Positions 10,309-19,522 are shown, numbered from the stretch's first letter. The stretch: 64,000 nucleotides of DNA from Campylobacter sputorum subsp. sputorum (GCF_008245005.1 NZ_CP043427.1:744001-808000); one strand, 5' to 3'. Translations and numbers: made by a program. Notes: a model not told the origin generated them from the sequence alone.

Positions 10309-10963
10309 TGAACTTTTTATAGCTATTTTAAAATCTGGCATTAAAGTAAATGATTGCTGGTGGCCAAATTACGGAACATTTGAAGTAGTAGTTGGTGCTA
10401 TTTTAACACAAAATACAAAATGGAATAATGTTGAAAATTCTTTAGAAAATTTAAAAAATGCAAATTTATTAAATTTAGAAAAAATAGCAAATTGTGATAT
10501 TTTGTTTTTAAGTGAACTTATAAAACCAAGTGGTTTTCATAATGTAAAATCAAAAAGATTAAATATGCTTTGCAAAAATATATTAAAAGATTTTGGAGAT
10601 TTTGATAGTTTTGTAAATTTAGTAAGTAGAAAATGGCTTATTTCCCAAAAGGGAATAGGTTTTGAGAGTTGTGATGCCATACTTTGTTATGCTTGTAAGC
10701 GTGATATAATGGTTGTTGATAATTATACGAAAAAAATATTATCAAAACTAAATTATGAATTTGAAAGTTACGATGAAGCTAGAGAGTGGTTAGAGGGTAT
10801 GGATATGCAAATAATATGTGATTATTATGGAGAAAATCTTAGCATAAACGAAATTTATGCTAGATTTCATGGAGCCATAGTCGAGTTTTGTAAACTGCAC
10901 TTAAAGGGAAATAAATTTAGCAAACAAGCAGATGAAATCCTTGCAAAATTTATAGATTTCTAA
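10298..10963 (+). CDS. 3-methyladenine DNA glycosylase, MagIII-like (endonuclease III superfamily)
   Basis: This is a 221-residue helix-hairpin-helix DNA glycosylase. The N-terminal WWPNYGTFEVVVGAILTQNTKW is cut here for length to its key features: paired Trp, an ILTQNT helix, then GIG in LISQKGIGFESCDAILCYA and the catalytic Asp in MVVDNYTKKIL. Size and motifs match H. pylori MagIII, which removes alkylated adenine and lacks the iron-sulphur cluster of EndoIII. No C-terminal four-cysteine cluster is present here either. The TTG start at 10298 overlaps ymdB by 11 bp. The end overlaps the convergent minus-strand gene by 4 bp. Confidence 0.87.
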   Translation: MQSDELFIAILKSGIKVNDCWWPNYGTFEVVVGAILTQNTKWNNVENSLENLKNANLLNLEKIANCDILFLSELIKPSGFHNVKSKRLNMLCKNILKDFGDFDSFVNLVSRKWLISQKGIGFESCDAILCYACKRDIMVVDNYTKKILSKLNYEFESYDEAREWLEGMDMQIICDYYGENLSINEIYARFHGAIVEFCKLHLKGNKFSKQADEILAKFIDF

Positions 10964-11262
10964 CTTTTTATTTTTAGCATATCTAAAGCTATGCCATAAT
11001 TATCTATAATTATATCTTGTAAATTATTCATAAGAGTTTCACCATCTTTTCCATCATCTGGGTAGCAGACTATATTGTCGTATTTATAATCATCAAAAAA
11101 ACTTTGAATTCCGCTTAAAACCTCTAATGCACCATTCCAGTCAGTGCCTATTAGCATAGCGATATAGTGATTATCATCTATGAAAAGTGCGTCTGTAGAT
11201 CTTAAACTTTTTTTAAAAATATCGCTATTTTTAAAGTCTTTTGGTGCTTTAAAATATATCAA
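10960..11262 (-). CDS. Degenerate GGDEF-like fragment, second half of a split gene
   Basis: This is a 100-residue protein that I do not recognise by name. Its layout resembles the second half of a GGDEF domain: LRSTDALFIDDNHYIAMLIG, then GTDWNGALEVLSGIQ, then CYPDDGKDGETLM, which parallel the segments around GGDEF, the following helix and the ASYPEDG strand of cyclases. The GGDEF signature itself is replaced by IDDNH, so catalysis is not expected. It starts with TTG at 11262, overlapping by 4 bp the stop of a 35-residue upstream ORF (11366-11259). One inserted T would fuse the two into one protein. Confidence 0.55.
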   Translation of the reverse strand: MIYFKAPKDFKNSDIFKKSLRSTDALFIDDNHYIAMLIGTDWNGALEVLSGIQSFFDDYKYDNIVCYPDDGKDGETLMNNLQDIIIDNYGIALDMLKIKS

Positions 11263-11366
11263 AGAAAATGTTGTGATTCATTTTCATTTGTAAATCTTTT
11301 TAATATGTTTATGTGATGATTTAACAAAGACTCTAAATCCTGCTTTTGAAAAACTATACTAGACAT
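11259..11366 (-). CDS. Small ORF, probable N-terminal half of the split GGDEF-like gene
   Basis: This 35-residue ORF has a good ribosome binding site (aaagga, 6-7 bases before ATG 11366) and reads MSSIVFQKQDLESLLNHHIN and so on to QHFL. Its TGA overlaps the TTG start of the next ORF. With one extra T in the run at the junction the reading would continue QHFLLIYFKAP, which looks natural for the first strand of a GGDEF fold. It may therefore be the 5' part of a frameshifted gene, a site of programmed -1 frameshifting, or a genuine coupled small gene. Confidence 0.45.
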   Translation of the reverse strand: MSSIVFQKQDLESLLNHHINILKRFTNENESQHFL

Positions 11367-11485
11367 TGCAAATCCTTTATAATTTTTTGATAATTATATC
11401 TATTAAATTCAAAAATACAAAGAATTTAACTATAAATTTAATCAATTTTAACTAAAATTATAGAATAATTTTTAAAAGGTGTTTT

Positions 11486-12217
11486 TTGAGAGCAGTTATA
11501 CTATTTTTTATATTTGCTGTTAGCTTAATTGGTGCTGAGCCTACTATACCAACCGTAAATTTAAGCCTTAGTGCACCAGATACACCGCAGCAACTTGTAA
11601 CATCTTTAAATGTTTTAATAGTTTTAACCCTTCTTGCTCTTGCTCCTAGTCTTATTTTTATGATGACAAGTTTTTTAAGACTTGTGATTGTTTTTTCTTT
11701 TATGAGACAAGCAATGGGAACACAGCAAATGCCTCCAAATACGATACTAATTTCTCTTGCTATGATACTAACATTTTTTATTATGGAGCCTGTTGGAAAA
11801 CAAGCCTATGATGATGGTATAAAGCCTTATTTATCAGAGCAGATTGGATATCAAGAAGCATTTGTAAAAGGCTCAAAACCTTTTAAAGATTTTATGATAA
11901 GAAATACTAGGCAAAAAGATTTAGCCCTGTTTTTTCGCATAAGAAATTTAGAAAATCCAGCAACAGTTGATGACATACCTTTTAGCATAGCAATATCTGC
12001 GTTTGTTATAAGCGAACTGAAAACAGCATTTGAAATAGGCTTTTTGCTTTATCTTCCATTTTTAGTTATAGATATGGTTGTTAGCTCAGTGCTTATGTCT
12101 ATGGGTATGATGATGTTGCCGCCAACTATGATCTCACTTCCTTTTAAGCTTCTTATCTTTGTTTTGGTTGATGGATGGAATTTGCTGATAGGAAATCTTA
12201 TAGCGAGCTTTCATTGA
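11486..12217 (+). CDS. fliP: Flagellar type III export protein FliP
   Basis: FliP forms the core of the flagellar export gate in the inner membrane together with FliQ and FliR. The 243-residue product starts with TTG at 11486 after an aaaaggt site and has an N-terminal signal peptide (RAVILFFIFAVSLIGAEP). Transmembrane segments lie at about 40-70, 85-105, 170-200 and 215-240. Family motifs include MMTSFLRLVIVFSFMRQAMG, the TQQMPPNTILISLA segment and LLPFLVIDMVVSSVLMSMGM-like sequence before the end. It stands alone here, without other flagellar genes. Its 3' end overlaps the convergent EamA pseudogene by 84 bp. Confidence 0.95.
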   Translation: MRAVILFFIFAVSLIGAEPTIPTVNLSLSAPDTPQQLVTSLNVLIVLTLLALAPSLIFMMTSFLRLVIVFSFMRQAMGTQQMPPNTILISLAMILTFFIMEPVGKQAYDDGIKPYLSEQIGYQEAFVKGSKPFKDFMIRNTRQKDLALFFRIRNLENPATVDDIPFSIAISAFVISELKTAFEIGFLLYLPFLVIDMVVSSVLMSMGMMMLPPTMISLPFKLLIFVLVDGWNLLIGNLIASFH

Positions 12218-13042
12218 TATATAAAAGATTATTGCGAAAATACTTATAGCCCCGCCTATAATCATATTTAAATTTACAATTTCGCCAAGGATTATATGAC
12301 CCCAAATCGGAGCTAGTATGCTTTCTAAAACACATATTAGCGTAACTTCAGCTCCTAAAATAAACATTGCTCCATAACCTATAGCTAACCTTGATATACT
12401 TGTTAGAAAAAATCCCATAAAAAATAACAAACAAAAATCTTGTAAATTTATCTTTATATTTGCAAAAGGAAGCGCGAAGAAAAACAGCATTAAACCACAA
12501 AGTGTTATTACACTTCTTCTATCTACTTGTTTTTTATTGCTAAGTATGATATAAATTATGCTAAAACAGATTAAACCAATTAAACAAAAAAATATATTTA
12601 ACATTTCATCAAATTTAATGTTATCTTTTATAGCTATGAAAAGACCAAAAATTATAATTAAAGATGTTGCATAAAGCATTTTTCTGACTTTTGTTTTGTA
12701 AATTATGCTTTCTAAAATCGCAGTTAAAATAGGGCAGGTTGCATAAATTAAAACAGTTATAGTAATGCCTATATATTTTACTGAGTAAAAAAAGAAAAAA
12801 TTTGCAAAAGCCATACAAAATGCAGCCGTAAAAAGAGCAGTTTTTTCTATGAAAAATGAGTTTTTTGCTGTATTTAAGCCATTTTTTCAAGATATTAAAA
12901 ATGATGATAATGCTAGAAAAAAACCAAAATACATTGTTATACTAAAAATATCACTTTTTGTCGCCTTTATGATGAGAGATTCAAAACTCATTAAAAAGAC
13001 GCCAAAAATAACCAAAAACATACCTTTTGAGCGAGTATTCAA
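12134..13042 (-). pseudogene. EamA/DMT-family transporter interrupted by an in-frame TGA
   Basis: From a TTG at 13042, with aagga 6 bases upstream, one frame runs 302 codons to 12134 and encodes a ten-helix drug/metabolite-transporter-type membrane protein. Codon 52 (12889-12887) is TGA. Both sides of it are in the same frame: FGFFLALSSFLIS before and KNGLNTAKNSFFIEK after, so there is no frameshift, just one nonsense codon that could come from TGG or CGA. Only a restart, for example at ATG 12814 (226 residues), would give protein, and it would lack the first two helices. The substrate is unknown. Convergent overlap with fliP is 84 bp. Confidence 0.8.
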
Positions 13043-13068
13043 AGTAATCCTTTAAATTTATGAATAAT

Positions 13069-13088
13069 TTATATGAAGTTTCATATAA
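13069..13088. promoter_or_regulatory. Perfect palindrome upstream of cmeD, candidate operator
   Basis: The arms TTATATGAA (13069-13077) and TTCATATAA (13080-13088) are perfectly complementary around a 2-base centre. The site lies in the divergent gap between the EamA pseudogene start (13042) and cmeD (13123), which is where an efflux-pump repressor would bind. No regulator gene is adjacent, so the cognate protein is unknown. Confidence 0.5.
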
Positions 13089-13122
13089 TTATACATCAAA
13101 CTAAGACAAATAGGCTAATCTC

Positions 13123-14346
13123 ATGAAATTATGGCTATTTTTTGTGCCAGCACTTCTTTTTTCAGCAAATTTAAGTGATATTATAATAAAAGCACAACAA
13201 AATGAAATCGCCACTATTGATTATATTAAAAGCATAAATGCTAGAAATGAGTTATCAAAGACAAAAAGTTCTTATATGCCAAATATCAGTCTAAAAGGCG
13301 GGTATATAGGTTTGGATAACGATACTATGCAAATACTTCCAAGCGAGAGTAAATTTGTAAATTTAAATGTGGATTTTATGATTTATGATGGCGGCAAAAG
13401 AGAGGCTAGTTTTAAATCTTTGGAACATTTATCAAATTTATCTCAAATACAATTTTTAGATACTAAAAACAAAATTGCACTTGATATGATAACTTTATAT
13501 TTTAGTGCTAAAAATATAAACTCTCTCATAAGTGCAAAAAATTCTCAGATAAATTATATAAGTGAAAATTTAAAAAGGATTAAAGAATTCTACGCAGCCG
13601 GACTTGCCGCAGTTGATGAGTATGAGACACTAAATGCTCTTTATCACGAGCAAATCGCCTCCAAGCTAGAACTCGAGATAAAACTTGAAGAGATAAAAAA
13701 CGATATTGCTCTTATTTCTAATGAAAATTTAGATGATTTTTCTCAAAATGTTTCTATAAATGAGCCAAATTTTCAAGAAACTAATCAAAATGCTGAAATT
13801 TTAAAGATAAATGAGCAAATTTTGGCAAAAAAAGAAGAGATAAATATAGCTAGTTCGGGTTATCTTCCAAAATTTTATTTAAGTGCTATATATGGATATC
13901 AAAAATTAAATTTCCCTGTAACAACTATCAAAGATAACGATAATAAGGCCATAATGGCTATGTTTGAATGGGATATTTTTAACTTTGGTAAAACAAAAAA
14001 AGAAGTAGAAATAAAAAAATATGAAAGTAAAATTTCTGAATTAAATAAAAATTTTATAGAGCGTTCAAATAAAATATATATCAAAAATTTAGTTTCAAAT
14101 TTAAATTTAAATAAAGCCAAAATAAAAGCAGATAAAATTAGGCTTGATGCTGCAATTTCAAGTTTTGATGCCACAAATCAAAAATATCAAGCAGGTCTGA
14201 TGAGTTATAATGATTTTTTATCTTCTCTTTCAAGACTTTATGAGGCTAGAGCTGGGTTAAATGTAGAGCAAAATAGTTATGAGATAAATAAAGCAAAGTA
14301 TTATTATCTTTTAGGAATGGATGTGTTAGATGAGATTGTTAGATAA
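13123..14346 (+). CDS. cmeD: Outer-membrane efflux protein, TolC family (CmeD-like)
   Basis: This is a 407-residue TolC-family protein with an N-terminal signal (MKLWLFFVPALLFSANLSD). Two internal structural repeats, rich in coiled-coil helices, would build the trimeric outer-membrane and periplasmic tunnel. KFVNLNVDFMIYDGGKR in the first repeat and AMFEWDIFNFGKTKKE in the second are the paired strand motifs of the family. The order outer-membrane protein, adaptor, RND pump and the three sizes (407/255/1006) match the CmeDEF multidrug pump of C. jejuni rather than CmeABC. The end overlaps cmeE by 17 bp. Confidence 0.85.
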   Translation: MKLWLFFVPALLFSANLSDIIIKAQQNEIATIDYIKSINARNELSKTKSSYMPNISLKGGYIGLDNDTMQILPSESKFVNLNVDFMIYDGGKREASFKSLEHLSNLSQIQFLDTKNKIALDMITLYFSAKNINSLISAKNSQINYISENLKRIKEFYAAGLAAVDEYETLNALYHEQIASKLELEIKLEEIKNDIALISNENLDDFSQNVSINEPNFQETNQNAEILKINEQILAKKEEINIASSGYLPKFYLSAIYGYQKLNFPVTTIKDNDNKAIMAMFEWDIFNFGKTKKEVEIKKYESKISELNKNFIERSNKIYIKNLVSNLNLNKAKIKADKIRLDAAISSFDATNQKYQAGLMSYNDFLSSLSRLYEARAGLNVEQNSYEINKAKYYYLLGMDVLDEIVR

Positions 14347-15097
14347 AGTTTTTTTGTTAATTTTTACGAGTTTGATTTTACAAGCACAAGATTTTGTATA
14401 TGCTAGTTTTGATGTAGTTGCCAAAAATAACTCAAAGTTAGCTATGCAAAGTGCAGGTATAGTTGATAAAATTTATGTAGATATCGGAGATATTGTAAAA
14501 AAAGGCGATGTTTTGCTAGAGCTAAAAAATGATAGCGAATTAATAATGCTTCAAAAAGCACAAAATGATTTAAAACTAGCAATTGTATCTAAACAACATG
14601 CAAAAAGCACTCTTGATAAATTTGATAATGTGCAAAATGTAACTTCAAAACAAGTTTATGAAAATGCTAAATTTGAATTTGATAGCTCAGCAGTAAAAGA
14701 AAATAGTGCCAAAATCGCTATAAAAGAAGCAAAAGATAAGCTTGATAAAAAAGTATTAAAAACTCCTTATAATGGTATAATTTCTGCTAAATACATAGAA
14801 ATAGGAGAGGGTGTTAGTGGCAATGTTCAGCCACTTTTTGCTATGTTTTCTTATCCTGAAGTAAAGTTAATTTTAAGTTTTGATGAAAAATATAAAGACA
14901 TTGTTAAGGTAGGACAAAAATTTATTTATAATGTTGGTGATAAAAAAGATCAAGTTGGTAAAATAGATATAATCTATCCTAGTATTAATCAAAAAACTAG
15001 AAAAATTTACGCAGAAGTTTATACTACAAATTTAACGCCAGGAGCTTTTGGCGAAGGTAAAATAGAGATAGATAAAGTAAATATAAAAGAGAGATAA
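14330..15097 (+). CDS. cmeE: Periplasmic adaptor (membrane fusion protein) of RND pump, CmeE-like
   Basis: This is a 255-residue HlyD/AcrA-type adaptor that links the RND pump to the TolC-like channel. A signal segment (LLIFTSLILQAQ) is followed by a lipoyl-like half-motif (AMQSAGIVDKIYVDIGDIVKKGD), shown here in shortened form as GIVDKIYVDIGDIVKKGD. A helical hairpin and the second half-motif LKTPYNGIISAKYIEIGEG follow, then a beta-barrel. There is no lipobox cysteine. It is short for the family, as CmeE is in C. jejuni. It overlaps cmeD by 17 bp and ends 2 bp before cmeF. Confidence 0.85.
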   Translation: MRLLDKVFLLIFTSLILQAQDFVYASFDVVAKNNSKLAMQSAGIVDKIYVDIGDIVKKGDVLLELKNDSELIMLQKAQNDLKLAIVSKQHAKSTLDKFDNVQNVTSKQVYENAKFEFDSSAVKENSAKIAIKEAKDKLDKKVLKTPYNGIISAKYIEIGEGVSGNVQPLFAMFSYPEVKLILSFDEKYKDIVKVGQKFIYNVGDKKDQVGKIDIIYPSINQKTRKIYAEVYTTNLTPGAFGEGKIEIDKVNIKER

Positions 15098-15099
15098 AA

Positions 15100-18000
15100 G
15101 TGTTTAAATTTGCTTTAAATAGACCAGTTGGAACTCTTATGATATTTTTATCACTAATTATTTTTGGTATTTATAGTCTTAGGGTTATGCCAGTAAATCT
15201 TTTCCCAAATATAGAAATTCCTTTAATAAAAATAACATCTTATGCAAACGGCGATATACACTTTATAGAAACTGAAGTTAGTAAAAAGATAGAAGATGCG
15301 ATATATAGCATAGAAGGTATAGATAGTATAAGATCAATTAGTTATAGTAATGTTAGTGTTGTTATAGTTAAATTTAAACTTTCAAAAGATATTGAAGTAG
15401 CTGCAAATGACATAAGAGATAAACTAAGTGATGTAAAAATAGATGGAAAAATGCTCATAGAAAAACTCTCAGGAGATAGCGGACATGTGATGAGTTTGTT
15501 TATAAACTCTAAACACAATGATAAAAAAGCTTTGATGGATATTATAAAGGATAAGGTAAAACCATTCCTTGAACACATTGATGGTGTTGGTAAGATAGAA
15601 GATGTTGGGTATTTAGAACCGCAAATAAGAGTTTTTTTAGATATTAATAAGCTTGATAAATACTCTCTTAGTGCAGATGATATCTCAAAAATACTAAAAA
15701 CACACAATTTCAAAGCTCCGCTTGGGAAAATCATAGATAATAAAACAGAAATTTACTTAAAAGGCGATTTTGAGGCTGAGAATTTAGAGGATTTATCTAA
15801 TGTTAGGATAATGCCAGGAGTTTTTTTAAGTGATGTAGCTACCATAAAAAATAGTTTTGATGATAATGAATCTATGGCGATAATGGATAGTAAAGAAGGT
15901 GTTTTACTTGATATCATAAAGGTAAATGGGGCAAATTCTATAAAGACCATTGACAATGTTAGTAAAAAATTAGACTCACTAAAACAAATTTTGGGTAATG
16001 AGTTTGAATACAAAATAGCTTTTGATAAAAAAGAAAATATTTTAAAAAATATAAATCAAGTATTTTTTGATATGAGTTTTGGTGTTGTTTTAACAATGGC
16101 AATTGTATTTTTCTTTCTTAGAAATTTTACTTCAACGATTATTGCTACACTAAGTGTTCCTGTTTCTATTATAGGAACATTTTTTATTATCTATATACTT
16201 GGTTATGATTTAAATCGTTTAACGTTAGTTGCTTTAACGCTTGGCATTGGTATATTTATAGATGATGCTATAGTTGTTATAGAAAACATATCAAAAAAAC
16301 TAAAAGACTCAAAAGATTCCTTAGAAGTAGCATTTAATGGTGTAAAAGAGATATCGTTTAGTGTTCTTGGTATAAGCACGGTTTTGCTTTGTGTTTTTAT
16401 ACCAATGGGATTTATGGATGGTATTGTTGGTAGATATTTTGAGTCATTTGCTTTAAGTGTAGCTGGGGGTATAGTTATATCGTTTTTTGTTTCTATGATG
16501 TTAATTCCGATGCTTGCTTCAAGATTTGTTAAAGCAGATGAGGGTGCATTTTATAAAAAAACTGAATTTATTTTTGTTTTTTTAGAAAACTCATATGAAA
16601 AGATTTTAAATTTGATTTTAAAATTTAAAGCCATATTTATTGTTATAACTATAATTATAATCACATTTACTGGATTTTTAGCTAAAAATATCGGCGTGGA
16701 TTTTTTGCCTATGGAAGATAATGGCGGATTTTATGTAAATATCGAAGCAGATCCTAGAGTTAGTCTTGAAAATATGAAAAATCTCTCTTTGGATGTTCTT
16801 AAAAAAATTAATAGTGATAAAGAAAATGTAGAGTATTGCACTTTGATGTTAGGATACAATGATGCAAAAGAGGCATATAAATCAAGAATATATGTAAAAC
16901 TTGTCCCGCTTAAGCAAAGAAAATTAAGACAAAAACAGATTATAAATAAATATAGAAATGAGCTTAAATTTGATGGTTTAAATATAATGATAGCAGATAT
17001 CCCGATAGTTGATAATGGCGGTATAGATGAGCCAGTTCAACTTGTAATAACTGGGGATGAGTTTGAAAAATTAGACGAACTTTCAAACAAGGCAAAAGAA
17101 ATTTTTAAACAAATTTCCGGTGTTGTAGATATAAAAAATAGTAGTGATGATAAAGTTGTAGAAATTTCTATAACTTTAAATAAAGAAAAAGCGAAAAAAT
17201 TTGGCGTAAATCCATATGATATAGCAAATGTGCTTCGTTTTTCATTTGCATCAAATGTAGTTGGAAATTTTACTTATAACAACATAACTTATGATATTTC
17301 AATGAGACTTGATGATAATTTTAGGCAAAATTTGGATGACTTAAAAAAACTACAAGTAAAAAATAGTTCCAACGATGATATTTATATATCTTCTATGGTG
17401 GATTTTATAGATATAAAATCTCCTGCAAATATCTTGCATTATGATAAAAAAAGACAAAGTTTAATAACTGCAAATATACAAAATATCCCGCTAAACAAGG
17501 TTACTATGGATTCAAAAAAAGAGCTTGATGAAATAATAAAAGATGGTTATGAGTATAAATTTACAGGTTATATTGAACTAATGGAAGATACAAACGAGGT
17601 ATTTGTAGCCACGATTGTCATAAGTGCGGTTTTAATGTATATCGTTCTTGCTTCTTTATATGAGAGCTTTATTTTACCTATAATAATAATGATAACCATG
17701 CCGCTTGCTTTTAGTGGCGTAGCTATCGGGCTTTATTTAACACAAAACAATTTTAGCCTTTTTGTAATGATTGGAATGATTTTGCTATTTGGAATGGTTG
17801 GTAAAAACGCTATTTTAGTTGTAGATTTTGCAAATAGAGCTGCAAATGATGGGCAAGATTTGCATGATGCTATACTTAAAGCCGGCAAACTTCGTCTTAG
17901 GGCTATTTTGATGACAACTTTTGCTATGATTTTTGCCATGCTGCCACTGGCATTTAGCAAAGGTGTAGGATATGAGGGGAATTCTCCTATGGCTATTTGT

Positions 18001-18120
18001 ATAATTTGCGGTCTCATAAGCTCAACTATACTTACACTGCTTGTAGTTCCTGCTATGTTTGGTTCGTTTTATAAACTCGATAAAAAAATTAGAAAAATTT
18101 ATGAAAGAGATAAAATTTAA
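15100..18120 (+). CDS. cmeF: RND-family multidrug efflux transporter, CmeF-like
   Basis: This is a 1006-residue inner-membrane proton antiporter of the AcrB family, starting with GTG at 15100. Twelve transmembrane helices are expected in the usual 1+5 / 1+5 arrangement with two large periplasmic loops. The proton-relay residues are present: D388 and D389 in GIFIDDAIVVIENI (helix 4) and K902 in GMVGKNAILVVDFAN (helix 10). It is the last gene of the three-gene pump operon. Substrates cannot be read from sequence; C. jejuni CmeF contributes to resistance to several drugs and detergents. Confidence 0.92.
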   Translation: MFKFALNRPVGTLMIFLSLIIFGIYSLRVMPVNLFPNIEIPLIKITSYANGDIHFIETEVSKKIEDAIYSIEGIDSIRSISYSNVSVVIVKFKLSKDIEVAANDIRDKLSDVKIDGKMLIEKLSGDSGHVMSLFINSKHNDKKALMDIIKDKVKPFLEHIDGVGKIEDVGYLEPQIRVFLDINKLDKYSLSADDISKILKTHNFKAPLGKIIDNKTEIYLKGDFEAENLEDLSNVRIMPGVFLSDVATIKNSFDDNESMAIMDSKEGVLLDIIKVNGANSIKTIDNVSKKLDSLKQILGNEFEYKIAFDKKENILKNINQVFFDMSFGVVLTMAIVFFFLRNFTSTIIATLSVPVSIIGTFFIIYILGYDLNRLTLVALTLGIGIFIDDAIVVIENISKKLKDSKDSLEVAFNGVKEISFSVLGISTVLLCVFIPMGFMDGIVGRYFESFALSVAGGIVISFFVSMMLIPMLASRFVKADEGAFYKKTEFIFVFLENSYEKILNLILKFKAIFIVITIIIITFTGFLAKNIGVDFLPMEDNGGFYVNIEADPRVSLENMKNLSLDVLKKINSDKENVEYCTLMLGYNDAKEAYKSRIYVKLVPLKQRKLRQKQIINKYRNELKFDGLNIMIADIPIVDNGGIDEPVQLVITGDEFEKLDELSNKAKEIFKQISGVVDIKNSSDDKVVEISITLNKEKAKKFGVNPYDIANVLRFSFASNVVGNFTYNNITYDISMRLDDNFRQNLDDLKKLQVKNSSNDDIYISSMVDFIDIKSPANILHYDKKRQSLITANIQNIPLNKVTMDSKKELDEIIKDGYEYKFTGYIELMEDTNEVFVATIVISAVLMYIVLASLYESFILPIIIMITMPLAFSGVAIGLYLTQNNFSLFVMIGMILLFGMVGKNAILVVDFANRAANDGQDLHDAILKAGKLRLRAILMTTFAMIFAMLPLAFSKGVGYEGNSPMAICIICGLISSTILTLLVVPAMFGSFYKLDKKIRKIYERDKI

Positions 18121-18123
18121 TAT

Positions 18124-18156
18124 CATATTGACAAATATCAATATGTGTTATATAAT
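18124..18156 (+). promoter_or_regulatory. Sigma-70 promoter with overlapping ArsR-type operator
   Basis: A consensus -35 TTGACA (18128-18133), a 17-bp spacer and a perfect -10 TATAAT (18151-18156) precede arsR. The -35 sits inside an inverted repeat, ATATTGA and TCAATAT separated by CAAATA (about 18125-18144). ArsR-family repressors bind such imperfect 12-2-12 type dyads in their own promoters. The leader would be only about 12 bases long. Confidence 0.8.
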
Positions 18157-18174
18157 TCCAAAAAAGGATTAAAT

Positions 18175-18450
18175 TTGGATAAATTTATAAATAATTCTAG
18201 GGTTTTTAAAGCTTTTTGTGATCCAAATAGACTTAAAATACTAGATATTTTATGCAGTGGTGAAAAATGTGCGTGTGTATTACTTGAAGAGTTAGATATA
18301 AAACAACCTTCTCTTTCTCATCATATGAAGATACTTTGCGATGCTAATATTGTAAAATCTAGAAAAGATGGCAAATGGATGCATTATAGTTTAAATGAAG
18401 ATGGTTTAAAGATGGCAAAGAATTTACTAGATGATATAAAATGCTATTAG
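18175..18450 (+). CDS. arsR: ArsR-family metalloregulator
   Basis: This is a 91-residue winged-helix repressor. The recognition helix is in KQPSLSHHMKILCDANIV, and the putative As(III)/thiol-metal ligands are the cysteines of GEKCACVLLEEL (a CxC pair) just before it. I chose TTG 18175, which has aaagga 5-6 bases upstream. A longer frame from GTG 18145 would place the start inside the -10 promoter element. It should repress the downstream permease and thioredoxin genes until metalloid binds. Confidence 0.9.
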   Translation: MDKFINNSRVFKAFCDPNRLKILDILCSGEKCACVLLEELDIKQPSLSHHMKILCDANIVKSRKDGKWMHYSLNEDGLKMAKNLLDDIKCY

Positions 18451-18485
18451 TTAGTATTTTTTCTATTTTATATAGAAATATTTAA

Positions 18486-19511
18486 ATGTATCAATCAATA
18501 ATGGAGAAAAACAGTTTGGATAATTTTTTTACAACGCAAGTTTTAGGTATGCAGTGGCTAAGTGATTTTATAAGAAATTTGCTTTTAAATTTTAATGTAA
18601 ATTTAGATAGTAAATTTGGCGGAAGTTTGCATTTTTTTATATATGATGTCTTAAAAATAACCATACTTTTATGTTTTTTGATATTTGTTATTTCATATAT
18701 TCAAAGTTATTTTTCACCACAAAGAAGTAAAAAAATTCTAGGTAAATGTAATGGCTTTTTTGCAAATATCTTAGCTGCACTGCTTGGAACTATAACCCCG
18801 TTTTGCTCTTGCTCATCGATACCACTTTTTATAGGTTTTAGCTCAGCTGGTTTGCCACTTAGTGTAACTTTATCTTTTTTGATTTCTTCGCCTATGGTGG
18901 ATCTTGGATCGCTTGTTTTATTAAGCAGTGTTTTTGGCTTAAAAATAGCTGCGATATATGTCATAGTTGGGCTTATTATAGCTGTGATTGGCGGAAGCTT
19001 ACTTGGAAATTTAGATGAGAAAAAATATATACAAGAATACATATTATCTATACAAAATACAAATTTACAAGAGTTTGAAATGAGCCAAAAAGATAGAGTG
19101 GTTTATGCAAAAGAGCAAACATTTCAAACTTTTAAAAAAGTATTTTTTTATATAATAGTCGGTGTTGCAATCGGCGCTTATATTCACAATTGGATACCAC
19201 AAGATTTTATACAAAATTTACTTGGTAAAGATAATTTCTTTGGTGTAATTTTAGCTGTTTTAGTTGGTGCGCCAATGTATGCTGACATATTTGGCGTTAT
19301 TCCTATAGCTGAAGCATTGTATTTAAAAGGAGCAACTCTTGGAGTGGTGCTATCTTTTATGATGGCAGTAACTACGCTTTCTTTACCATCTATGATAATG
19401 CTATCTAGAGCTATGAAGCCAAAACTTTTAGCTTTGTTTATAGGTTATTGTGTGATTAGTATAGTTATGGTTGGATATATTTTTAATATTTTTGAGAAAA
19501 TTTTTATATAA
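18486..19511 (+). CDS. arsP: ArsP-like permease (DUF318 / SO_0444 family)
   Basis: This is an integral membrane protein of up to 341 residues with about eight helices. The signature TPFCSCSSIPLFIGFSSAG, with a CxC pair in a membrane segment, is typical of this permease family. In C. jejuni, ArsP exports trivalent organoarsenicals such as roxarsone products. A soluble loop lies at about residues 175-215. The start is uncertain: ATG 18486 has no ribosome binding site, whereas TTG 18516 has ggag at 18503-18506. Position between arsR and a redox thioredoxin supports a metalloid role. Confidence 0.82.
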   Translation: MYQSIMEKNSLDNFFTTQVLGMQWLSDFIRNLLLNFNVNLDSKFGGSLHFFIYDVLKITILLCFLIFVISYIQSYFSPQRSKKILGKCNGFFANILAALLGTITPFCSCSSIPLFIGFSSAGLPLSVTLSFLISSPMVDLGSLVLLSSVFGLKIAAIYVIVGLIIAVIGGSLLGNLDEKKYIQEYILSIQNTNLQEFEMSQKDRVVYAKEQTFQTFKKVFFYIIVGVAIGAYIHNWIPQDFIQNLLGKDNFFGVILAVLVGAPMYADIFGVIPIAEALYLKGATLGVVLSFMMAVTTLSLPSMIMLSRAMKPKLLALFIGYCVISIVMVGYIFNIFEKIFI

Positions 19512-19522
19512 AGGGAAATGAT

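Noticed and set aside
12849-13055. Plus-strand 68-residue ORF opposite the EamA pseudogene
   Set aside because: It is a shadow of the minus-strand transporter frame, with no ribosome binding site or homology.
18145-18174. GTG 18145 as the arsR start
   Set aside because: This start would lie upstream of and inside the -10 box; TTG 18175 has a proper ribosome binding site.
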